Assembly: GCA_021396245.1 (NCBI GenBank)
Contig: WNYE01000022.1
Location: 124,001 to 188,000 of the forward strand
Source of the DNA: Sporothrix humicola
Taxonomy: Eukaryota > Ascomycota > Sordariomycetes > Ophiostomatales > Ophiostomataceae
Direction of reading: 5' to 3'
DNA length: 64,000 nt
A model generated the notes under the pieces. That model had not been told where the DNA came from, searched no databases, and was given only the letters and a program-made list of their open reading frames with translations. Made by a program: the position numbers and the translations under genes. Shown one piece after another: positions 23,067 through 36,600 of this stretch. The first letter of the stretch is position 1. Each line of letters starts with the position of its first letter.

Positions 23067-26000
23067 TAGAGGAGAGAGGGGAGGTAAGGAGATAAAGTAA
23101 ATAGGTTGGCGAGGACAATCCTGATCGAGTATATGAATAAAAAATAGCTTCCGAAAGAGAAGAGCGAGTCGTAGTCCTTAAGTGGGTGCGAGCTCCGTCA
23201 GAGGCAAAGTGCGGTCAGGGGTAGAAAGGCCAGACGCACTTTACGGAAAGCGAGGGCGGCGGCACGGAGAAGCGCCGGGGCAGATATGTCAATACAAGGA
23301 CAAGCAAATGTCTGCACGGGCGGGTGAAGAAAAAGTATGAGCGGTGGTGATGTGAGGCAGCAAAGGGAAGGGAATGAGAGGAGTGGAGACCTGGCCAGGC
23401 CAGTTGGAGAAAACGGGCAGGGCAGGGAAGGAGTTGGAGAGATTGAAGTAAAATGGGGAAGGGTGAGAGGTGAAAGGAGGCAGGAACGAAGGCGGATGAG
23501 GTCGTGGAAAGAAAGAAAGGTGGGCGAAAAGAGAGAAGGAAGGAAGATGCGAAGGGGAGGAACGATGTGAGAAGGAAGGGAAGGCGCAAAGCAGGAGAGG
23601 CGAAAGGCGGAAAGTACGAGTGAGATACGAGTACGGTCTCGTAGGCCGAATTAGAAGTGAAGGAAGGAGCCAGCAAGCGTTGGCGTTTGCGTCTCGAAAC
23701 TCATCCAAAAAAGGCCCAGACAGAGAAGAGGAAAGCGCAAAAGAGAAAAGAGCAAAAACGACAAGAAAACAGAGGTAGAAACACGCAGAGAAGCTCCAGA
23801 AAGATTAAAAAAAAATCAATCAAGCGGCCTGGACTGGATGTGAAAATGAGAGGAGGGGGCGTGTGGGAGAAAGGCAGAGCGCAAGGCCGAAGCAAGGAGA
23901 GCTGAACCAGAGACGGCGTGCCGAAGCTGTGCATCTGGGCGTTGCGTCTCGCGCGCTCCACTGGGAGAGGGGTGGGTGTGCTGGGTCGTTCTTTCCTTCT
24001 GTCGTGTTGCGTTTCGTTTGATTCTTCCATTCTTTTCTGGTCCTCTGGTCTTCTGCTCCTTCTGCTGTGCACTATTGCCCTGTGGTATTAGGTAGTCAGG
24101 GGTGGGAGAGGAGCGGAAACTGGGGAGGGAAAGGAGGGGGTGTGGGCTGCTTGAGGAGAGGGGTGCATGGATAAATTGGGTTGGGATGGGCGGCACTGGG
24201 CAAGCGACAAAGGTGGCCAGGCCGGCCAGGCCTGAGAGCTATTTTCGCTCGTCTTCAGAACTTGGGTGGTGCCTTCCCCCATTACCCCTAGGCGCTAGGG
24301 AAGATTTGCCTGTGCACTGTGCATTTGCCGTTTCCTCGAATCCTATTTCTGATTCTCATATCCTGTCTGCCTTGTTCTCGCTTTTTCGTTTTCTCGTTTT
24401 CTCATTTTCTCGTTTTCGACTCATTTTCCTCATCGAGAAGTCGTGATTTCCCAATGGCCCCTTTTAGGTCCCTCAACCTGCGTCGTGCTGGCGTCTGTAT
24501 CATGCACACTGCATGATCCCCGGCTTCTCCTTTCTTCCCTACCCAGGTTCGCAGTTTGCTGCTCCGCTGTTGGTGGCTCAGCATACCGACCAAAGTAAGA
24601 TTTGTTTTATTTGTTTTACAGTGGACGCCGCAAATGCGACAGCGCTTGCAGTGTCAACACAGTCGTTTGCGTGGCCTGGTCGACTATGCAGGGTAGGACG
24701 AGAATAAGATACATCATACAGGGAGATACTTACGTAGTCCGCATACGTCGCATGCACTCGATGCATATCGAGTCCAATATTGTAAGATATCATGCTCACA
24801 AGGCCGCAGGCAACCAGACCTAGTCACGGCAAATATACGATGCAGCATGATTTTACAAAGGGACGTAATTCATCGTCCATCGCCAATCGTTGAATCATTG
24901 TATGGGCAGGAAAGGGCGTGCCGCAAGACCAGTCGCTCTTTCCAGATTCCGGGCCTCACCTGGCCGGGCCCTCTGGCCAGCCAAAAATAAAAATAAGTTT
25001 GCGATGCATACAGTGGGGCTGCACCTTCCTCAGTATTTGAACATGTACGGAATAACTTGGCTGGGCAGGCCAGACCACGCCGCGCCGCTGACACAAAACA
25101 AGGGAACAGGGGTTTTGGCGAGAGAAGCGGAGTTTGTAGGGAAGGAGCAAAGCAAGTGGTTGTGGAAAGAACGAAGAGGGGGCGACACAGGGGCGGGCGC
25201 TTGACTTTTGGCGCGCGATTAATAGTGCGCCAGCTGTCTTGGAGGGGGGGCGTGTGCCTGAGGTCTGGGAACTTGGGAACTCTGGCTATTTGCCAGTGCC
25301 CCAGTGCCAGAGTGCCTTGCAAAGTGGTGAGGTCGGGTTTTGTTTGAGGGGATCATTTTCGGGGCACAGATTGACAGATTGGCAGATTGAGCGATGGGAA
25401 GGAAGATTCAGACGAGGGCCCGAGGAAAGGGTAAAAATGGCCCCCAACTTCCGATACAAGTATTTCGCCAGCAGGAAGGAGCTAGAGTGCGCTTGCCTTG
25501 ATGGGACCGAGAATCTCCATGTTTCCATCTGCATTGTATCGTCTACACAGTAAGTGTCGTCGTCTGGCCCGCTTGCACTTTGGATGCCTTGCGCGTTCTG
25601 TCCGGGCTTCTGGGCGTGGCATGGCGTAGCCAAATCTTGATATGCTCAGGCCAGTAATAAAGTATCTTGTACGGAGTATAGGTCTCAGCATGTATTCTCG
25701 GCTGGATTGGCCAGGTCTGGACCGATAGCCCCTACACCGTCCGCCCCTTCTGTCTCGCATCTCAGTCACGCCAGTCGCGCCTTCCAGCTTCTTCCTAGTC
25801 ACACAATGGGGAAAGAGGTGTATTTTGGGCGCCGGATGACGATTATAGGACACACTTTCGCCAATCAAGCGTAAGATACACAGGATGGGGCACTGGGCAA
25901 TATGAGCATGAGAAGCAATATGGAAGACAGCGATGTAGAACCGTATTTGAACCACAAGAGGCTGAGATAGTAAGATCGAAAGCACAAGGCTTTATCAAAT

Positions 26001-29000
26001 GCAGGATGCCTAACATTGGTCCCCACGCAAAGCCAGTCTGTTCTGCATCGTGCCTTCCTCGCCGGAAATCTTCCATTGAGATCGCGCTTTCCACGCCAAC
26101 AAGTAAACAAGACCGGTCTTGCCTTTGAAGATGGGAGGTCTTGCGTCACTAAGACAGGCACGACGCAGGGCGCTTTGGTTCCCCCAGCGCTAACCTGCAG
26201 TCGTCAGTATTAATCTTCGTGTGTAGTGGGGCAAGAGCATTTTGATGCAAAAAATTTTGAGATTTCATGTTGCGCGTATAAGTAGATAGGGGTCGACATG
26301 TACTGCGTAAAATGCTTTCTTTTTTTGAATAAAACGCAGTCGTAAATAACAAATATACACCCAGAGTTCGACTGCGTTCCCCATTGAAGACTTTGCTGGA
26401 GAAATAAACGTCTACGCGCCAAAGCACGGCCGACATTTATGGCCCTTCAGGAGACTTTTCTTCTTTTCTACTTCTCGCCCTTTCAACGTTTTCTGTCTGA
26501 AATTTTCTTTGTTGTTGTCTTACTTTGTCTTCAGGCCGGTTCTTTGCTATCTCCCTTGCCAACACGCAGTCTAATGAAACTCGCCGCATGGTTTTGGCGC
26601 GTTCTCGCTCGTTGCTGCTAGCCATAATTTAGCTTGCGCTAACCCTACGCACCCTCCCGCCGCCTGTTGCTGCCGGCCGGGACGTGTCGCATCTAGCCAC
26701 ACTAGGCAGACAACACTAGCCCCAATAGCCAGGCCTTTAACTACCTCGACTGCTAACCAGGACAGTCGCTAGTGCCAAATGGTCCCAACAGCGCGTAACA
26801 GTTCCCCAAAACGCTGCAAGTTTGTGGGAAAAGGTAAAATCGCTGAAAATATCGCATCCTTGCAATCTGAGAAAACCCACACTGTGCATCTGAATGATGA
26901 ACGCTGGGACCGTCGATTGCCGTTTCCAGCCGTTCATGAATCGTCGTGAACTTCACTCTCGGAGACTCTTCAATCCCTCTTTTCATATCGTTGATGATTT
27001 AGTCTGAGGCTATAATACAAGGGCATGCAGTCCCCCGCCGCATCCCAAGATAAAGCCAACAGAAGAGGAAGGCCATGACTGACATGTTCTCCGTCGTTGT
27101 TTCTCACTCTCTGAGAAGATATCGGGCAGATCCTGTTAGGATAATGCAACTCAGCAATGACTGGTCCAAAGGTGGGATTGTTCTTGGGAAACGGACCAAA
27201 TATTCAGTAGTCAACAAGCCCAAAGCCAAAGCAGGCTAACGCCATGAGAGGCTGAACATATGTTTGAAGCATCGAAAGTGTCCAGTGTCTCTACTCATTG
27301 GATTGGGCAGAGTTAGATTTTGCTTTTCTGGTGCAATTAATATTCGCAGATTGAGTGCCCCGCTGGCTGAATCCTTGGTCGCTCTTGCTCCGTGTTGGTA
27401 CAAGGACTCATATGTGTGTTCTTATTCTTCCGAGCTCTTGCCGTTTTGGGACTGTGCTTGGGTTTCTATTTCTGTCTCGATCGCACTTGTACGATGTATC
27501 TTACCCAGTACGATATCAAGCACCTGGGTCCATATCAATATATTACCAGCCCTGGACTCGTTACTGGCTCCCTATGTAGTTTCGCTCCATTTACCGTTCA
27601 GTTTGTGGATGGCTGTAAGCATTTGCAGCCATGGTTTACAGCTTCAGGAGCAAGTTGAATACATATTTCACAATGCATTTCATTTGAAGGCTCTCTATAT
27701 TCTCACTCGTATCTCGTAGAAGGCGAAGTAGCCATTGAGTTACAGTGTAATACTCCCTCCTTCCTCATACTGAGGGTCAGCTGCCCGTGCGAGAACCAGA
27801 ATATCTGCCATTTGTGTGACAATGGATAGACTAGGGGCCTTTCCTAATTCGCACTTCCTCCGTTCCAAGCAGTTATGGAGCGATAAGATACTCCGTACTT
27901 ATTTTGCCTCTTTCACATACTTATACACAATAAACTCGACAACAGTTCCACAGACACGACACCTCGAGGACATTTCCCACTTGATTTCTTTGTCCTCAAA
28001 TATTCTGCAAAACTACAGTGCTTCTAGTACCACTGTTTTGTTTGGTCCAGTGGTGCACCAATGCACCCGCCGTGTGATACTTTTGTCCAATGAAGCCCAC
28101 CTTCCCACCTTCCCCCGTTCTGATTGCCTAGCCTCACGCCCCTCTTCCAGCCGCTCTTTCCCTCCTGTGAAGGACCCGCACACACGCCCCTCCCACACCC
28201 CCGTCTGCGCTTGCCTCGTCAAAGCATGCACCGGGGAGGAAACCCACTCATTTCCCCGGCAAGAGCGGGTATGAAAGGCCAGGGAGCGAACGAAATGCGC
28301 CCAAGCAGAGAACCAGACTTCCTGCCACACCAGACTATCCGCGCTGAAAGCTTGCGAACGTGTCTCCCTTCAACTTTGTGTCCCATTTTGTCTGCCGGAG
28401 GTACCGAGTACTCGCTTTTAAGCGGCAGCTCGCAGTCAACTCTGAGAGCAACTCTGCAGACAAGAAGTACCCCGTACGGGCGCGAAACGGCGCGTGCTGT
28501 GGGCAGGCCACTGAACCCAAAGGAAGCTTACGCCCAAAGCGGAAGTTTCCCGCTCACCGATCAATAGCCAGAAAAGAATCTTATCCGTATTACGGCGGAG
28601 TGTGCAAATTTACGGGTACCAGACAAGAAGATGTCATCCACCAGGCGCAGATTCCAACTCTTTGTAGAAACTCGCACGAGGCAGGAACGACAGACAGGCA
28701 CGGTGGACTGCTGCGCCGTCGGGGCGCACCTTCCACAAGACATAACAGAGTAAAAAGAGAAGAAATAATGAGATGTAAGATACAAGACAATACAAGAACC
28801 GTGTATCGTTAATACGTTCTCTGGGAACTCGTAAGAAGACTGTCTTTTGTACTTCATATGTACTGATCCGCGGATGTCGCACCATTTGAGACAGGCTCAC
28901 AACCACAACGACAGGGACTCGGAGGAAGAAACAGTCCAGTGCACGCCAGCAACTGGCTGCTCGCGTGTGATTGGAAGTGAAGCGCTGCAGAAGCCCAACG

Positions 29001-30633
29001 GGCGCACGCGGATGTGTCGCCCTGCATTCGCCCAGCATCTTTAGCGTTGCCTGCCGCTCACCCAGCGCGCCTTTCAAACCTCCTGCTGGTCCCTCTTTGC
29101 TTGGGCCCCTTCGCCGTGTGTCAGCCAACCACAGCACCGAGATGCCCCAACGCTCCTTCTGCAAAGCGTCGTTTGTGACTTGTGCCTTCCTTTGCGGGCT
29201 CCGGGTGGTGCTGGGGTCTGTTGGCGTCCCTGGAAGCAGGTGCTCGCTTGAGTTGACTCCACTTTAGTATTTGCGAGCTTGGTTGGCTGAAAAATGGCAA
29301 TTGCATTGGGGGTTGCGATGGAAGAAAGCTGGCGTGGGACGAGCAGGAAAGAGCGAGGATGGATCGAGACTCATTAGAGGATCTTGGAAGGAGCGAATGA
29401 GTGGATTAATGGACTAACAAACAAAAAGAGGCAAAGGGAGAAGGAGCGATCATGACCAAATGGAATACAAGTACGAAAAGAAAGAAGAAGAAAAAGAGAG
29501 AACGGCAGGCACGGGGAGAACGTTTTCAACCAAAATCGAAAAAGTAGTACTCTGGACTATTACAAAACCACACAACCAGAAAGAGCGAGAACGAAGCGAG
29601 TCCGCCACCCGCACAGGAGATCGGTTCCAGCGAACAGGCTCGACCGGAGAGAAAACAACATGGCTTCAGGGAGCGAAGGGAGATGATGAGCGTGATGGAG
29701 CCACGCTATGGATCGGTCTTCCGTTTTGCCTCTTTTCCTTCTTTCTTTTTGTTTCGACTGTGTCCCAAGGGCAATTTGGCGTGGGTGGCACTTTCCTTCT
29801 TGCCATTTTCTGCTATTTCCCGTTCGCTTCTACTACAACTCATTTCCGTTTTTAGCAACTGCCCTGCGCGGCGCCTTCTCTTTTCTGCTATCGGCCGACC
29901 CAGCAAAACAATCTATCTTCTCGGCCCCCCTTTTTCCAGTGCACTTTTTCTTCCTTTGCCTTCAGCATCCGCCCTGGTGGGCAATTAACTGTTTCAATAG
30001 CCTCGCGCCGGCTGGATCAACATGAACGGACCAAAATCACAACAAAGAAAGAAGAAGAAGAAGAAAAAAGAAAATGGAGAAACAACAATGGCACCATCTG
30101 TCCAATTTCACGGCACCCAAAGAAACACCGTCTTCCCGAGCAATTTTCCACACGATCACGGCACTGTACGGAATATATGACAGAAAAACAAAAGCACAGA
30201 TCGATGATCCCATGAACTGGCCAGACCAGTAGGCCATGTTGTGCAAGTGCCCTTGCGCCAAACGGACGGCGAGTTCCAGTGGCCTGGCCTGGACCCTCGT
30301 CTGAATCCCGCCTGTCCCCTGCTCCCCTGTATCTCACTAAGTTCATTTCACGGGCCTTTGAGAGCACGGTCGACTTTTCTTTTGTCTGATTTGCAGGAGC
30401 CCCAGTCCAGCTCCTTGCCTCGGCAGGTCTCAGCGGCCCCAACTGACGGCTTTCTCCACCCGCGTCTATCAGTGACGCAGAATGGCAGCACAGAAATGGC
30501 CTGGCCACAACCGCAACGGCCATCCACAGGCTCCTCTGTATCTTACCTGTAAGTTACCTGCATCCCAAAGACTCGCCATTGAGACAATAACAGGCACAAA
30601 TACAGCACATGCACAAGACCAGACAGGTACGGG

Positions 30634-30668
30634 CACAGTCACAGTCACAGTCACAGTCACAGTCACAG
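30634..30668. repeat. CACAGT hexamer tandem repeat (5.8 copies)
   Basis: Five exact cacagt units (30634-30663) and a partial sixth. It lies in the gene-poor region, in DNA otherwise without recognisable features. Confidence 0.9.
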
Positions 30669-33600
30669 ACATAGACAAGTACAGGTCCAGGCACAATGGC
30701 ATTGGGCACGAGCACAAGTACCTGCCACAGGGATGGAAAGTAGCAGGGTTGGTCTAGTCCCATTGGGTTTCTTTGGCCATTCAAGCAGTCGTTGGCTCGG
30801 AATCCCAAGCGATGCGGTACTCTGTTTTGGGGGTTCTTAAGAATCTTATCTTGACATCACTGTCAGTTGAAGAGAAATAGGACAGTATGCCAGCAAGATC
30901 CTACTGTGCACTCTGCAACCCAAAAAGAAAAGAGAAAAAAAAAACAGCTTCTTTCGGACAGCCATACCGCCTGGTGTTTAATTCCAAACAAGAAAACAAG
31001 ATCCTCGAGATGCACGGGACTCCTTTTCCTTCATCCCACGACCAGGCACCGTCTTACACCATCAACAAGTATCTTACAGTGTAAGCTCACTGGAAGCAAG
31101 CGGAGCCAGACACCACTCTGGTCTTGGATAAAGTTTTTTCAAAAATGCGGTTGTGCGGTCCATTTTGTTCCCATTGGCCCCAAAACCAACACAAGGCATT
31201 GTTGCCCACAGAGCTCGGCTCACCCGTTCAAGACGAATTTGGATCCTTATTGAAAGAGGATCCGGCTAGCATCCAACAGCTGTAACAAGAAGGACAGGCA
31301 ACGAAATATTATCGCGGCAGTGCAGGGCGACATGAGATATACGAGCGTGTGCAAGGTGAACATAGCATTTGCGTCTTGTTCTTTTGAAAATAAATGCACA
31401 TCATACGGAGATGCATCTCACAACACGACACCCAGGTCAACCCCACTCCACCGTCCCAGCAAATTCACCAGTGAATCTACCTTTGTTCTCCAGCATCTCG
31501 ACGACTATTTACGATATTGATGGAGCCCAGGTTGAGACGGGCCTTGCGCTAAACAGTGACACTTGGTGCCCGCCACGGCGCCAATCCAAAAGTTTGGATA
31601 GTTCGCCTATTTCCACAATGCCCAGACAAACTCTTTCGCTTGGACACTCGCGCTATTCTGCCAGTTCCGTATTGCAGAAGCTGACGAACCAAACACACTT
31701 CTAAACACCACAGGTGAAGCAAGCTACAGTGGACCCGGTGCCCAAGAGACGCCGACCCTGAAGGCACTACGGGGTGGTAGTTAGGACGCCGCCTGATCCA
31801 TCACACTACAACCACGCTGTTGAGTAGCGCGGCGGGTAATGTTTCCGAATGGGGAACAAGCTCACAACCTGCCATAATTTTTTGAGGTTTTCAAGATGGT
31901 CCCTGGCAGCCTGGGTCCGTATGTCGAGACGGTGCCATACTGTGCAGCCAAGTTCAAAGTCAATACAGCCATTGTCATGATCACATCTCACCAACGACAT
32001 CATCACATTGTGCTCTCGCAAAGAATTCAAGCCACGGGACTCAAAGGCTCTTCACAAAAAATTGGAGGTTGCGGGCAACAAGCAACAACCGGCGAGTGAT
32101 CGACAAACACGGTTGGCACTTTCCATCCTTATTTGCCTAAGAGACAAAGCTTCTCGTCCCGCCCGAACCAACTGATCCGATCGTGTTAGTCTACCGGCCA
32201 GTTTAAGGCGGTCCTAGCCAGGGCAAACAAACCAACAGACCGTTCATGAATCAATACACAGTACTCTTTGGTTGCAATAATATGCTACGGGATATGATCT
32301 TGTTCCTTGAAGCCGCCTGGTCTATCAAGAGACAGAAGCCAGGCCAGGCCAGACAAGACAAGACAAGACCTTTCCGTTACCCGTTGCCCGTTGCCCGTTG
32401 ACCGCTCGTGCCCGTGGCCGTGCTCGCGACCGTGCTCTCCCGCGTCTCTGCATCCTCGAAACAAACCACTTGTGTCTTTGCAGGAATAGCGAAACAACCA
32501 GGTTTAAGTGGGAGACGAGGAGAGGCAGAAAGACAGAAAGACGAAAAGAAGCAAAGAAGCAAAGGGGACGAAGTGGGTTTAACAGAAACGGAAGTTTATC
32601 TCGAAAAAGATCAAGGAAATACACGAGGGCCGAGTGCAACATGTCGGAGATTGTGTGCTCGTGGCGAGGCGAGCGCCTCCAAACAACAGTCGAAACATGG
32701 GCACCGACCAAGGGTTGTCGATTGCCTAAATTTAGAAGCCGGGGCTCAACCGTTGTTTCCAATGGGGGCCAAAGTTGAGAGCCAACCACTCACCACCACC
32801 CTTTTCGGCCAGCAAGCCCCTCAGAGCCTTACCAACAGTTATCGAGACCAACAGGACAACCGGCTTTGTGCTGTTTCTGTTACTTTGAAGCAGCGACTTT
32901 TATCGTCAGATGGATTCTCCCAGAGTATCGCAATACGTGCTCATCTTTGACAGTTTGACGTATCCCATCTCGTCCATGTCATGACTTCAAGACTATGAGA
33001 CCAAATGCTCTGATGCACTCATAATTAAGCCGGGCACCACCGGGGAAAAGGAGATGAAGTGACAATAGCGCAAATGCCATTTTCCGGCTGTACTCGATGA
33101 CGACAGAGACAGACAAATGTTCCCTTTATTTACTTCGAGCTGCCGGCGTTCAAAGCTTTGGGTTTTCTGGCGCTTGCCTCGGGCAACCAGGACACGATCC
33201 GTCGAATTACCCTCCAAAACCGTCGGCTCCGACTTCACCTTGAGACGTACAGCTCAGCATACCAGAGCGGCATTCAACTCAACCTGCATCTGAAGCCATC
33301 CAACTGCATTTGGTGTCGCATTTAAGCAGCTTTACGGAGTACCTGCAGGGCGGTGAGCCAGGCTTGATATCACATCCACAGAGCCTTCCATTTTCTGCAG
33401 AAGCCTAGCGGAATGCAGAAACTGTCGAGGATACGACCGCGCTTTTCAAGGCAGGGGAAGAAAAGGAAAAGAAAATATGAAAGGCAAAAAGAACAGACAA
33501 AAAAGAAGAAAAAAAAAAAAAAAGGAGAAGCAAAAAGAAAAGAACAAATACCACACTGAGACAGAACGTGGTCAAATAAGGGACAAAAGGGGAACCGTTT

Positions 33601-36600
33601 ACAGGGGCGAGAGGGGCTCCCAGCACAAGCGATGGGGGAACAACTGGCGCGCAGCACGTAACAAGTTCCATGCATCAACACAAGCGCCACAGCCAAGCAT
33701 CAAAAGCAACCAAACCTCCAACCCTGGGTACTCTACGACGTACTTCTCGCCAACACTACGCGAATGGTATCTTAACATTCGCGACGGGGAAAAAGAAAAG
33801 AAAAGGGGGGAAAGCCTCTAACGATCAAGATATCATTTCAACACGTCGTTTCTTTTTGTTCATTTTCTCTCGGTCCTTACTCTATGCCATCTTTCTATCA
33901 AAGACAGGGTTGGTCTGGTCGAGGACAGCCAAGTCAAGTTGCCCAGTGAGATGCGCGTGGAAAGGAAGGACAAATTACAAGCATATCCCGATACAAGATG
34001 CTGGAGTGGCGGCAACTTCCTTGTGTCTTCTTTCCCACGCCGGCGACAATTTACATTTCAAAGGGTGCCATCGAGAATACAACGTGTTTAGTCCGCCGTA
34101 TGAAGTGGGAAGAGACGATACTGGGATGGTGGTTGGATGGATGGTCGCCTTGGCCACATGCATGCACCTCTCAAACAAGGACGGAAATGACGAGGGGATC
34201 GATCGCGGTGCTCTGGTGTTTCTTTGAATAGAAACTGACAAAACAAAACCGGGCCCCGACGACGAGAATAGAAACAGCAAAAGGAAGCAGCAAAGCAAAG
34301 AGGAAAAGACATCACAAGCGAGAGCGACAGAAGCAGGATTGAGCTCGCCAAAGATGCAACGTCGGTCGCAGGATGGATGTTTGCAAATGCTGCAGAAACG
34401 AAGGCAAGAAAGATAAGAGAAAGGAAAAGGAAGGAAAACAATGCAGCACAACAAAAAGGAAAAGAAAAGAATAGAAACAATCGACAGACGCAACACCCGC
34501 TATACCCGCAGCATCCGCAACAACAGCCGCAACAGCAAAGAGCAATACGGCTTTCTTTCCTGTTTCGCCCTCCCGCCTTACTTTCTCTGTTTCTCGTTTT
34601 CTGTCGCTCTCAAGTCTCGATAGAAGGGCGAGGGGGGCAAAAGAAGAAAAGCGCCATGTTGACCCGGCAGTTTTCGCACCAACACGCCCGTTTTGCTTTT
34701 CCGCCATATTAATTGAGGCAGAGATGAACACGGCGTCTGTTGTTGCTGTCTACTATCCAGCCGCCCCTCCTTTCTGGTTTTTTTATTTCACCCTCCCCAT
34801 ATGAGCCCACACATACAGCGAGAGAGACACAGACATATTGTATCTCTGCCTGTCCCGTCCATTCGTCGCATGGACAAAATTGGGACACAGTCCAAGCCAG
34901 ATGCAGTGCATCTTGTCATCTAATTTATGTCTCGTGTGTCTGCTTCCGCGCTGGCCAGACGGGAGGGAATGAAACAACAAAGAGTTGGAGCTGCGAGATC
35001 TGAGAGAGAAAATAAAACAGACAACGCCACGGCGGCCGGTTGAAAGAGAAAAGGCAGCTTAAATCGCAAGCCTCCAGCAGCCCCATATTCCTCATCTTCC
35101 ACGGCCAACAGATTCGGCACCACAGAGGCGCATGCGGGGAGACAACGCATAAGGCGCAAATGACGACGACAGTACGACGTACAATGTCCTTTCCCTTCGC
35201 GGTTGGCAGAGAAATCGACGTTGGGGGTATTTTTAGATGTTTCGACGTCCACGCTTTACAAACGTACGGCTCGAATGGCTGCCTGCGGCGTTGCATTGTT
35301 CTCGGTGCCGCGTTTTGCAGCTATGACAGTCTCTGGCTCCTGTCCTTTGTGCCTATCTCGTTGATTTTCTATGTTGTCCGGGTCTATTAGAGTTTGTGTT
35401 GAGACCTGGCCAGTCTGGGGAAGTCCCTTGGTATGAACTCTTTGTCAGCTTTCTCTATTTCCTTGCGTCTCTGTCACTGGTCAAGTACTCCGTACTCAGC
35501 GTTTACTTCCTTTCCAACCAGTCAGCCACCTTGGCCAGAATTTTGGCCTCGACCTTCTCCACTCGAGATATGGTCGAGATATTGTTTTGGGGGCCGTTTT
35601 TCCCAACAGTCTGGTTTGCCTCCTGGGACCTCGTCTCCCACGATTTTTTTCTCTATTTTGTTTTATGCTATGTTTTCCCTGCAAAATACAAAACCTCTCA
35701 GCCACGTTTCCTCCACCCGCCCACGATATTTGTGCCCCTCCTCGACCGGTGTCGTTTCCTTATTGCGGGCGGATAATCTACGATGCACGGGGCCCTAGAT
35801 GAGGCCCAAAATGCGGCCGTCTTTTTTATTTTCACGTTTTCATACTCCCGTCCGAAGCTTTCTATTGGTCTTTTTGCGCGTTCCGCCGTTGTTTCCAAGG
35901 CCTTGCCTCGGATATCTTTGGTTCCTTGCCGTCCATTTCCCTTTTCCTTCATCCCCTTTTCTTTTTGCAATTTCTCCAAGGCTTTGGCCCCCAACGCCAA
36001 CATGGGGCTTGTTGATTGCAGTCCCGTCCTCATGCAGGGCCAGCGAGGCTTTTGTTTCTTGCGCTTATGATAATCCGCCTTGCCATCAACCAACAGACTG
36101 GCTTCAAACAACAGCACATAATTATCTCTCTGTCGTTTTTGGCTCATTTCGTGTCTGACCAACAAGAACAACGGCTAAAGCGAGATCGACCGAGGCTGTC
36201 CCCGGAAACAGAAGCCGCCCGCTGCAGGAAAGAAAAGCTCCTTTTATCCTTCAGATCACTTTCTTATTCTTTCTCGACGCCTTTCTCGGTCTTTTGGCCC
36301 CCGCTCGCCTGTGAAAATGGGGACAGGTGAGACGATGTCGTCGACAGTTGGTTGTCAACTCTGGTTGGGTCACGTGGGCCGAATGACACGGAAAGGATTC
36401 AAGCGGATCAATGACTACAAACATCAACAGATATACAACCTTGTCACAAAAATCTTATGTCTATCTATGCGATACCATTGTCGTTGCGAGAATTCCTCTT
36501 CTTTGACAAAAAATCTTGCCTTGTCTGCTCTCTTACATTGTTGACTGACGTTGAGAGGTTCGACTTAGACATTTGGATGGGCCCACTTTGGCTGCCTCGG

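Noticed and set aside
27264..27719. 151-codon hydrophobic frame in the gene-poor region
   Set aside because: No recognisable motif, no supporting intron signals and composition like the surrounding non-coding DNA.
32408..32950. 180-codon frame in the gene-poor region
   Set aside because: No family similarity; includes simple repeats (short cccgttg units lie just upstream) and mixed charge typical of random translation.
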